Shown here piece after piece: positions 6,092 to 12,690 of a stretch of DNA of 15,457 nucleotides; position 1 is the first letter of the stretch; every line of letters begins with the position of its first letter. The position numbers and the translations under genes are program-made. This DNA comes from Thermoflexales bacterium (lineage in GTDB: Bacteria; Chloroflexota; Anaerolineae; Fen-1058). The stretch is taken from NCBI GenBank assembly GCA_016931085.1, contig JAFGFO010000392.1, positions 1-15,457 on the forward strand, given 5' to 3'. A model generated the notes under the pieces. The model had not been told where the DNA came from, ran no database searches, and was given only the letters and a program-made list of their open reading frames with translations.

Positions 6092-9000
6092 ATGCCCTGC
6101 CCAACGTGTGGAACCCTCAACCCAACCCAGGCGCGTTTTTGCATGGGCTGCGGCCGCCTGCTGGTCGGCGGCGTGGTGTGCGGCGCATGCCAGACGCTTC
6201 TGCCGCCGCACGCGCGCTTTTGCTACCACTGCGGGACCTTCTTGCCGCAGGCGGCCGGCGCGGCTGCTCCCCAGATGGGCGTGCCCCTCGCCCCGGCGCA
6301 AGCCGCCCCCCCCGTGGCCGCCACGCTCCCGATAGCTCCGACGCTTCCCTTGCCCGCCACTCCATTGGCCGCGTCCCTTTCCCCCCTCGTGTCGATCGAA
6401 CCTGAGACCCTAAACCTGAAACCTGAAACTCCCTTCAGCCTGGGCAAGTTGCCGCCTGCCCGTCCTCTGCCGGACTTGCTCCCCTCGCTCGTCCACTACC
6501 TTCCCAAGGACTTGTATGAGCCCTTGGAGCGCCGTCCCAAAGAGCGCGACCTGGAGGCCGTCCGCGATCACCTGACGGCCTTGCTGGCCACCGTCAAGAC
6601 CTACTTGCCGCGCCCGGTGGTGCTGGCGCCGCAGCCGGCGGGTGAGCCGGCCGGCGGGATGTATCGCGGCGTCTTTTTGTTCGGCGACGTGTCCGGCTTT
6701 ACGCCGCTTTCCGAGCGGCTCAAGGTTTACGGGCAGGCCGGCGCCGAGCGCATCACAGAGATCATCAACGCCTTGTTCTCCCAGTTGGTGGCCGAGCTGT
6801 TCGCCCACGGGGGGACGCTGCTCAAGTTTGGCGGCGACGCGCTCTTGGGCCTGTTCCCGGCCACCACCGACGAAGAGATGGCGGCCGGCGCCTTGCGGGC
6901 GGCCCAGGCGGCGGCCGCCATGCAGCGCGTGATCGGGCAGGACGAGTTTGCCGCCATCGACGCCGCCGGCGAGACGCGCGCGCTCAAGATCAAGTGCGGC
7001 ATCTCGGCCGGCCCCTATTTTGCCGCCCACATCGGAACCAAGCCGCGCCCCGAACAGGGACGGCGCGGGACGATGGCCTACGTCACCACCGGACACACCG
7101 TCAACCAGGCCGAAGAGGCCGAGGGGCACGCCAATCCCGGCGAGGTGGCCTTGACCCGGGAGGCGTTTGAGCTGCTGGATGGCCGGGTCGAGCTGGGGCT
7201 GGTGACCAAGTCGCCCGACGAGAATTTCCGCCTGCTGCTGGACGTGCCGCCGGCCGGCGAGGGGGCGCGCCTGGTCGAGCTTGACGAGCCGCCCGAGGGC
7301 GAGCTGATGGGCCAGATCACCTACATGGTCGATCGCCTGGATCGGCTGACGCTTTATCTGCCTACCGAGCTTGTCTCGCGCATTGTGACCAATCCCCGCG
7401 ACGCCAAGATCACGCCCGAGCACCGCCCGGTCACCGTCATGTTCGCTAATTACAAAGGCATCAGCAAGCTCATCGAAAAAATGGGCGACACCCAGGCCGA
7501 TCTGATCACCCAACATCTGAACGACTATTTCGTCCACATGGCCCACATCGTCGAAAAGTACGAGGGGACGGTGGCGCGCATGGACCAATACTCGGTCGGC
7601 GACCGGCTGGTCATCTTCTTCGGCGCGCCGCGCGCTCACGAGGACGACCCGGCGCGGGCCGTCTACACCGCCCTGGAGATGCAGGCGGCGGTCAAGGAGA
7701 ACTTTGCCGCGCTGCGCACGGCGACCGGCGTGTACCGTTTCGAGCAGCGCATCGGTCTCAACACCGGCCACCTCTTTGCCGGCAACGCCGGCGCGCCGGA
7801 TTTGCGCCAGGAATATACCTTGATGGGCGACGACATCAACATGGCCGCTCGCCTGATGTCCAATGCCGGCTGGGGCGATATCTTTATCAGCCGGAAAACG
7901 CGCGACCACGTCGCCGCCTATTTCGAGCTGGAAGACAAGGGTGAGATCAAGGTCAAGGGCAAAGAGATCCGCATTCCCACCTTCAGGGTCGTGGGCCGCC
8001 TGGGCGAAACCGGCCGGACGCGCGGCCTGGGAGAAGGCGATTCGCCCCTGGTGGATCGCGAAACGGACATGGCGCTGCTCAAGGTGCGCGGCCAGATTTT
8101 CCTCAAGGGACGCGGCCAGATCCTGGCCATTACCGGCAACAGCGGCCTGGGCAAGTCCCGCCTGGCGCGCGAGCTGAAGGGCTGGCTTTTTAGCCAGGAG
8201 GAAGCCCGCCAAGTCACCTGGATCGAGGCGCGCGCCTTGTCTTTTAGCGAACAGATGACGTATTGGCTGGTCAACCAGCTCATGTACGGGCTGCTGGAAT
8301 TGGGGCCGGATGCCAGCGAAGACGACGTCCTTTTTACCCTGGGCGAGCGAGGCGAGGGGTGGCTGGGCGAGGATGCCATGGATGCCGTCCCTTACCTGGC
8401 CAACATGATGGGCCTGAACCTGGGCGAGGAGTGGGTCTGGGTCAGGAGCGAAGACCCCAAGGTGCGCCAGAAACAGACCCTATGGGCCGCCGCCAGATTG
8501 GTGACGGCCGCCGCTCGCCAGCGCCCGCTGGTCATCTTGCTGGACGATCTGCATTGGGCCGACGAGGCCTCGCTGGCGCTGATCGAGCACCTGCTGCAGG
8601 TGACTGACCAGGCGCCGCTGATGTTGTGCCTGGTGTTTCGCGCCCGGCGCGACAAGCGCTGCTGGCAGTTGCGTGACAAGGCCGCCGCCGGTTACCCGCA
8701 CCGCTTTGTCGAGCTGCCGCTCGAGCCGCTCGACCGGCCCTTGAGCCAGCAGTTACTTGCCAGGCTCTTGCCTGGGGCTGACTTTGCCCCCGGCATTTTG
8801 AACGAGATCCTCGACAAGGCCGCCGGCAATCCCTTCTACCTGGAAGAGGTGGTCCGCTCGCTGATCGACAATGGCGCCGTCACCCCCGATGCCAGCCAGG
8901 AGGGGCGCTGGCGCGTGGTGGTTGAGAAAGCGGCCAGGATCACGGTGCCCGACACGCTGCACGCCGCCATCGTGGCCCGCATCGACCGCTTGACCGAGGA

Positions 9001-10375
9001 CTCGCGCCAGGCCCTGCAGAGGGCCGCCGTCATCGGACGCCAATTCCGGCTCGAGATCCTGCGCCGCCTGGGACAGGCCGAGGCCGAGATCGACATCTGG
9101 ATGGCGCAGTTGGAGCGCGGCGGCCTGGTCAGCCCCACCGAGGTGGCGGTCGATCCTGTGTATTCCTTCCCAGATGCCCTGGTGCAGGAGGTGGCCTACG
9201 ACAGCTTACTCGTCCAGGACCGCCAGCAGCTCCACCGCCGGGTGGGCGAGACGCTCGAGAGCATCCTGGGCGACAAGGCGGAGCAGGGCTGCGAGCTGCT
9301 GGCCTATCACTTCAAGCTCAGTGACGACAAGGACCGCGCGGCCTCGTACCTGGAAATGTCGGCCAAGAAGGCCAGGGGCGACTATGCGAATGACATGGCC
9401 ATCCAGCACTATGCGGATCTGCTCGAGATCGAGGAGCAGGCCGGCGACGAGGCCGCCCAGGCCGATGCCTTGTACCAGATGGGGCTGATCGCCTACGAGA
9501 TCGGCGATTACGCGCACGCCTTGCCGTGGCTGGAGCGCGCCGTCGAGTTGTACCAGGCCGTGGACAACCAGGCCAACGTCGGCTGGGCTGTGATGTACGT
9601 AGGCATGGTCGAGCTGAAACAGGCGAATTACGCCCAGTCTGCCGCCTGCCACCAACGGGCACTGGAGCTGGCCCAAGGGCGGCAAGACACCTTCCAGGAA
9701 GGCGTTCACTTGACTAACCTGGCGCGCGTCACCATGCGCCTGGGGCAGTACGATCTGGCGCTGGAGCAGTTTGAGAAATCGCTGGCCATGAAGCGGCAGA
9801 TGAAGGACGTCTCTGGCCAGGGCTTTGCCTTGTTCTACCAGGGGCTGATCGGCGTTTACCGGCGACATTACGACCAGGCCGAGGCCGCTTTCCAGGCCGC
9901 CATCGATCTGTGGCAGCAAGTGCCCGGCAACGAGCGGGTGGTGAGCTTTTATCATTATGGCGTGGGGCTGCTGGCCCTGGAACGAGAGCAGTTCGAGCGC
10001 GCCGAGGAGAACTTACAGCGCGCGCTGGAGCTGTGCACCAGGCTGGTGCTCAAGGCCGAAACGATCGAGACCTTGTCGGCCCTGGGCCAGGCCAGGCTGG
10101 GGCTTGGGCAACTGGACGAGGCGCGCGAGCTGTCGGAGCGGGCCATCAAGCTTTTGGAAGAGCAAAAGGATGTGGAGGAGAGACAGCAGGTCTATTATAA
10201 CCACTATCGCGTCCTGGCCGCGCTCCAAGACGAGGCCGCGCCCCATTTCCTCCGGCAGGCCTACGACACCATGCTGGAGCGAGCCAATCGCATTCAAGAT
10301 GAGGAGAAACGGCAAATTTACCTGGACAAGGTCAGCGTAAACCGCGAGATTAACGCCTTGTGGCAAAATAGATAG
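6092..10375 (+). CDS. Double zinc ribbon, sAC-like tandem cyclase, STAND-type ATPase and TPR protein
   Basis: A 1427-residue paralogue of the 766-4191 protein. Two zinc ribbons open it (C3/C6/C17/C20 and C30/C33/C44/C47), then a Pro/Ala linker (about 54-125) with an embedded 7-base repeat. Cyclase domain 1 (about 195-380) keeps D199, K245 and D249 (KFGGD) and Asn338, but Arg is Glu342. Domain 2 (about 445-640) has Asn453 at the first metal site, retains D504, and keeps Thr576, Asn583 and Arg587. The expected active site joins the domain 1 metal centre to domain 2 Asn/Arg. The ATPase has intact Walker A GNSGLGKS (682-689) and Walker B LVILLDDLHWAD (D818/D819). At least six TPRs follow (about 1083-1427), with a terminal motif NREINALW. 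AGGAG at 6081-6085 sets the ATG. The last residue and stop lie at the edge of an inserted element. Likely a cytosolic, partner-regulated cyclase making cAMP, though the base-selecting Lys is Tyr500. Confidence 0.93.
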   Translation: MPCPTCGTLNPTQARFCMGCGRLLVGGVVCGACQTLLPPHARFCYHCGTFLPQAAGAAAPQMGVPLAPAQAAPPVAATLPIAPTLPLPATPLAASLSPLVSIEPETLNLKPETPFSLGKLPPARPLPDLLPSLVHYLPKDLYEPLERRPKERDLEAVRDHLTALLATVKTYLPRPVVLAPQPAGEPAGGMYRGVFLFGDVSGFTPLSERLKVYGQAGAERITEIINALFSQLVAELFAHGGTLLKFGGDALLGLFPATTDEEMAAGALRAAQAAAAMQRVIGQDEFAAIDAAGETRALKIKCGISAGPYFAAHIGTKPRPEQGRRGTMAYVTTGHTVNQAEEAEGHANPGEVALTREAFELLDGRVELGLVTKSPDENFRLLLDVPPAGEGARLVELDEPPEGELMGQITYMVDRLDRLTLYLPTELVSRIVTNPRDAKITPEHRPVTVMFANYKGISKLIEKMGDTQADLITQHLNDYFVHMAHIVEKYEGTVARMDQYSVGDRLVIFFGAPRAHEDDPARAVYTALEMQAAVKENFAALRTATGVYRFEQRIGLNTGHLFAGNAGAPDLRQEYTLMGDDINMAARLMSNAGWGDIFISRKTRDHVAAYFELEDKGEIKVKGKEIRIPTFRVVGRLGETGRTRGLGEGDSPLVDRETDMALLKVRGQIFLKGRGQILAITGNSGLGKSRLARELKGWLFSQEEARQVTWIEARALSFSEQMTYWLVNQLMYGLLELGPDASEDDVLFTLGERGEGWLGEDAMDAVPYLANMMGLNLGEEWVWVRSEDPKVRQKQTLWAAARLVTAAARQRPLVILLDDLHWADEASLALIEHLLQVTDQAPLMLCLVFRARRDKRCWQLRDKAAAGYPHRFVELPLEPLDRPLSQQLLARLLPGADFAPGILNEILDKAAGNPFYLEEVVRSLIDNGAVTPDASQEGRWRVVVEKAARITVPDTLHAAIVARIDRLTEDSRQALQRAAVIGRQFRLEILRRLGQAEAEIDIWMAQLERGGLVSPTEVAVDPVYSFPDALVQEVAYDSLLVQDRQQLHRRVGETLESILGDKAEQGCELLAYHFKLSDDKDRAASYLEMSAKKARGDYANDMAIQHYADLLEIEEQAGDEAAQADALYQMGLIAYEIGDYAHALPWLERAVELYQAVDNQANVGWAVMYVGMVELKQANYAQSAACHQRALELAQGRQDTFQEGVHLTNLARVTMRLGQYDLALEQFEKSLAMKRQMKDVSGQGFALFYQGLIGVYRRHYDQAEAAFQAAIDLWQQVPGNERVVSFYHYGVGLLALEREQFERAEENLQRALELCTRLVLKAETIETLSALGQARLGLGQLDEARELSERAIKLLEEQKDVEERQQVYYNHYRVLAALQDEAAPHFLRQAYDTMLERANRIQDEEKRQIYLDKVSVNREINALWQNR
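6400..6427. repeat. Heptanucleotide tandem repeat ACCTGAA in cyclase linker
   Basis: Four units (ACCTGAG, ACCCTAA, ACCTGAA, ACCTGAA) encode part of the flexible region between the zinc ribbons and the first cyclase domain, with residues such as LNLKPET. The repeat sits where extra residues are harmless, and its length is not a multiple of three. Confidence 0.75.
10363..10370. repeat. Left 8-bp target-site duplication, GCAAAATA
   Basis: This exact 8-mer directly abuts the left inverted repeat and recurs directly after the right one at 10532-10539. It lies in the last codons of the cyclase gene. Confidence 0.85.
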
Positions 10376-10531
10376 TCTCCCTGTCAAGTGTTGATGGGCA
10401 AAACAGATCTTTTTTCACCGCCAAGACGCAAAGGTCGCCAAGTTTTCCTTCTGGTTTCTTTGCGTTCTTCGCGCCTTTGCGGTTAAGAATGTTTTGGCCA
10501 TTGACTACCAACACCCAAGAGGGAGACTATC
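10371..10531. mobile_element. 161-bp MITE-like palindromic element
   Basis: The perfect terminal inverted repeat GATAGTCTCCCT (10371-10382) matches AGGGAGACTATC (10520-10531). The arms stay related inward (TGTTG and CAAAACA blocks, then 10417-10442 against 10458-10483 with 20 of 26 pairs), so nearly the whole element folds on itself. Identical GCAAAATA octamers flank it, as expected from transposition with 8-bp staggered cuts. It has no coding capacity and must have been moved by a transposase encoded elsewhere; I cannot name the family. Its left end supplies the TAG stop of the cyclase gene, and in RNA its hairpin could end or attenuate the transcript before the kinase gene. Confidence 0.85.
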
Positions 10532-10539
10532 GCAAAATA
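10532..10539. repeat. Right 8-bp target-site duplication, GCAAAATA
   Basis: Exact copy of 10363-10370, immediately after the right inverted repeat. Its flanking bases continue the original cyclase reading frame when the element and one copy are removed. Confidence 0.85.
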
Positions 10540-10541
10540 AA

Positions 10542-10558
10542 AATCCGTGAAATCTGTG
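10542..10558. repeat. AATCYGTG short repeat before kinase gene
   Basis: AATCCGTG (10542-10549) and AATCTGTG (10551-10558), nine bases apart, resemble the ATTCGTG series at 5290-5313. Both precede CNB-encoding genes. This could be a shared repeat family or coincidence. Confidence 0.4.
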
Positions 10559-10573
10559 TTCAAAGAGATTCCT

Positions 10574-11824
10574 ATGCCATTTCAAAAACTCACTCGTCAA
10601 GAGCTCGACCGTCTGCTTGCCACTCAGCCCACGCTGCTGGAACATGGGTCTTTTCCGGCCTCGTCCCTGCTTGACGTACTGGCTTCGGCGAACCGGGCCC
10701 AGTTGGCCGACTTGCTGCGTGAACGGTGCTGCGAGCCTGGCGAAGTGATCTGCCGCGAGGGCGAGCGGGGTGACGTGGCCTACCTGGTTTGGTCCGGCCG
10801 GGTCGCCATCGTCAAGGGTGAGCTGTACGCGCCGACCATCCTGGGTTACCGGGGACCGGGCGAGGTCGTCGGCGAGATGGCTCTGCTGGAGGAACAGCCC
10901 CGCTCGGCCTCGATGATCGCCTTGGAGCCGGTGCGCTTGCTGTGCATCAATCGCGACGAGTTTCACGACTTGTTGTCCAAGGCGCCCGCCATCGGCATGA
11001 GCTTATTAGAGACCTTGAGCGCGCGCCTGCGCACCTCCGACAACGTCCTCACCGCCGGCACGCTGGCCCAGCGAAACCTGGCCGGCCAGGTGTCCGACCT
11101 GGAAGTGGAAAAGCAGCACTTGCTGGAGGCCCAACGCCTGCGCCAGGAGATGGCCGATTTTGTCGTTCACGACTTGCGCAACCCACTGGGCATCGTTCAA
11201 GGCGCGCTGCAAATGCTGGATATGGTGCTGCCGGCGGACCTTGTGCAAGCCAACCGGGAATTGCTCGACACTGGCCTTGCAGCCTGCCGGCGCATGCAGC
11301 AGTTGGTGGATTCTTTGCTGGACGTGTCTCGCCTGGAGGCTGGCGAGGCGGAGCTTGCGTTGAGCCAGGTCAGCTTGCCCGAGCTGATCGGGACCGTGAT
11401 GGGCCGCTTGCCAACCAAGCTCACGTCGCTCAGAGCTATCACGACCTGCCAGGCGTTTTCGCCCGATTTGCCGCCCGTCCGGGCCGACCGCGACCGGCTC
11501 GACCGCGTGTTGAGCAACCTGCTGGACAACGCCGTCAAGCACACGCCCAAAGGGGGCAAGGTCGTCGTGGCGGCCGAGCCGGGGAAGGGTGAGGTCCTGG
11601 TGAGCGTGATCGACAGCGGGCCGGGCATCCCGGAGGCCGAGCGCGAGCGCATCTTTGAGCGTTTTGCCCAGGTCGCCGGCGACAAGCAGGCTCGGCGCGG
11701 CTTTGGCCTGGGCCTGGCCTTTTGCCGCCTGGCGGTGGAGGCCCACGGCGGGAGGATTTGGGTCGAGCCGGGCGAGGGTGGGGTGGGCAGCCGCTTTGTC
11801 TTTAGCTTGCCACTTAGACCCTAA
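10574..11824 (+). CDS. Soluble CNB-domain sensor histidine kinase
   Basis: A 416-residue kinase with no membrane segment. An N-terminal CNB domain (about 30-150) has an intact phosphate cassette: GEMAL with Glu101 and Arg110-Ser111. A coiled coil (about 165-195) joins it to a HisKA domain with phospho-acceptor His199 in HDLRNP. The HATPase_c domain has the N box (Asn315, Asn319), G1 (DSGPG, 347-351), an F box (IFERF) and G2 (GFGLG, 376-380). Binding of cAMP or cGMP probably switches autophosphorylation. No response regulator is in the window, so its target is unknown. ATG 10574 is chosen over the in-frame GTG 10547 because AAGAG lies seven bases upstream and the GTG lies in repeat DNA overlapping the ancestral stop of the preceding gene. 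Before the MITE inserted, the gap to the cyclase gene was about 23 bases, suggesting an operon. Confidence 0.93.
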   Translation: MPFQKLTRQELDRLLATQPTLLEHGSFPASSLLDVLASANRAQLADLLRERCCEPGEVICREGERGDVAYLVWSGRVAIVKGELYAPTILGYRGPGEVVGEMALLEEQPRSASMIALEPVRLLCINRDEFHDLLSKAPAIGMSLLETLSARLRTSDNVLTAGTLAQRNLAGQVSDLEVEKQHLLEAQRLRQEMADFVVHDLRNPLGIVQGALQMLDMVLPADLVQANRELLDTGLAACRRMQQLVDSLLDVSRLEAGEAELALSQVSLPELIGTVMGRLPTKLTSLRAITTCQAFSPDLPPVRADRDRLDRVLSNLLDNAVKHTPKGGKVVVAAEPGKGEVLVSVIDSGPGIPEAERERIFERFAQVAGDKQARRGFGLGLAFCRLAVEAHGGRIWVEPGEGGVGSRFVFSLPLRP

Positions 11825-11847
11825 GGGTTTTTGAAACCCTTAGGGTC
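11817..11847. terminator. Shared hairpin terminator of convergent genes
   Basis: A perfect 14-bp stem (11817-11830 with 11834-11847) and 3-base loop lie exactly where the kinase and HD genes converge. CTTTAT follows on the plus strand, a weak U-tract; none follows on the minus strand. Both stop codons lie in the left arm, so the stem also encodes the final residues of the kinase and, through both arms, of the HD protein. Confidence 0.75.
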
Positions 11848-12447
11848 TTTATGTTCCATCGCTCTCAGCCGTCTCTCGAGCTCTTGAATATTCTTCTGCT
11901 TGCCGGCGTCCCGCAGCGAGCGGGCGGCGGCCGTAAAGTAGCTGTGGCTCGTCAAGAATTGGATCTGCCGCTCGTACCATTCTTGCATCGTCAGCGGCAC
12001 GCCGTGGCCTTCCAGCTCGTCGCGCAGGTTGTGGGCTGTGACAAAGTAATCGTCTCTGCCCAGTGAATCCAGGTCGGCGTCGCAAATCAGCTCTTCCAGG
12101 AAAGTGTGGGGCGATTGGGGCAACTGGGTGGCCATGATAATGCCCCGGATCGCCTGGATTTGGCTTGGGCTGAAGCCAAAAGCGGGCAGCGTCTCAGCGG
12201 CTATCCTGGCCCCGATCGGCTCGTTGCGAAAGTATTGCTCCAGGTAGCCGGTGTCGTGGTACAGGACGGCCGTGCGCAGGAGGATCAGCCCTTCTCCCTC
12301 GACGCCTGACATCTCGGCCAGGCGGTGGGCGGAGGGCAGGGCGTCGTCGCGCGTGTGGTGAATGCCGTGATAGGCCAGGCCGGGCGGCAAGCCCTCCAAG
12401 AGTTTCAGCGCGTGGCGCTCCGCGCCTTCCCAATCGGGTGTGTTCAT
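11821..12447 (-). CDS. HD-domain metal-dependent phosphohydrolase
   Basis: A 208-residue HD-superfamily protein. Visible metal ligands are His27/His30/His31 (YHGIHH), His64-Asp65 (LYHDTGY) and Asp123 or Asp125 (ICDADLDSLG), the usual H...HD...D pattern. Family members cleave phosphomonoester or phosphodiester bonds in nucleotides, including some cyclic nucleotides, but the substrate here cannot be read from sequence. Given the cyclases across the junction, a phosphodiesterase role is possible but unproven. It lacks the HD-GYP signature of c-di-GMP phosphodiesterases and the size of a RelA/SpoT protein. The ATG at 12447 is 12 bases after the stop of the zinc-finger gene, so both are likely in one transcript, though its Shine-Dalgarno is weak. 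Its TAG stop overlaps the opposing kinase stop by three bases. Confidence 0.85.
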   Translation of the reverse strand: MNTPDWEGAERHALKLLEGLPPGLAYHGIHHTRDDALPSAHRLAEMSGVEGEGLILLRTAVLYHDTGYLEQYFRNEPIGARIAAETLPAFGFSPSQIQAIRGIIMATQLPQSPHTFLEELICDADLDSLGRDDYFVTAHNLRDELEGHGVPLTMQEWYERQIQFLTSHSYFTAAARSLRDAGKQKNIQELERRLRAMEHKDPKGFKNP

Positions 12448-12459
12448 GAAAAAGGTGCA

Positions 12460-12672
12460 TCAATACAATTCTGGCATCTCGATGGGTTCTGGCTGCGGTT
12501 TGCACGCGCCGCAGTAAAGCACGTCGCCGACGACGACGGCCTTGGGCGTTTCGTTTTCTCCTACGTACAGCGTGACGATGTAGGGCATGGTCTGCTTGTG
12601 ATCGTCGCACAAGCCCCGCCCGCAAAAGCGGCATACCCCGCGCGCCTGGTTGTCACAGCAAAAACATAACAT
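12460..12672 (-). CDS. Small Cys-rich zinc-finger protein
   Basis: A 70-residue protein with clustered metal ligands: Cys3, Cys5, Cys6, Cys14, Cys17, Cys22, His25, and a CGAC pair, Cys54/Cys57. The spacing CX2C...CX2C...CDDH resembles a B-box or DUF2180-like treble of zinc sites, usually a protein-interaction fold. No enzyme motif is visible. The start is firm: AAGGAG lies five bases before ATG. It sits 18 bases after the MinD-like gene and 12 bases before the HD gene, all on one strand, so it is probably co-expressed. A zinc-binding adaptor is the likeliest role. The partner is unknown. Confidence 0.8.
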   Translation of the reverse strand: MLCFCCDNQARGVCRFCGRGLCDDHKQTMPYIVTLYVGENETPKAVVVGDVLYCGACKPQPEPIEMPELY

Positions 12673-12677
12673 GAGTT

Positions 12678-12683
12678 CTCCTT
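12678..12683 (-). promoter_or_regulatory. Strong Shine-Dalgarno AAGGAG for zinc-finger gene
   Basis: Reading the minus strand, AAGGAG precedes ATG 12672 by five bases. It supports this short reading frame as a real gene. Confidence 0.8.
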
Positions 12684-12690
12684 GGGTGGG

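Noticed and set aside
6410..8212. A 600-codon open frame on the minus strand
   Set aside because: It lies wholly opposite the cyclase gene, has no recognisable domain and reflects third-position GC bias. The plus-strand frame has clear catalytic motifs.
10547..10573. GTG start for the kinase
   Set aside because: The GTG lies in short-repeat DNA and the ancestral stop of the previous gene. ATG 10574 has a spaced AAGAG.
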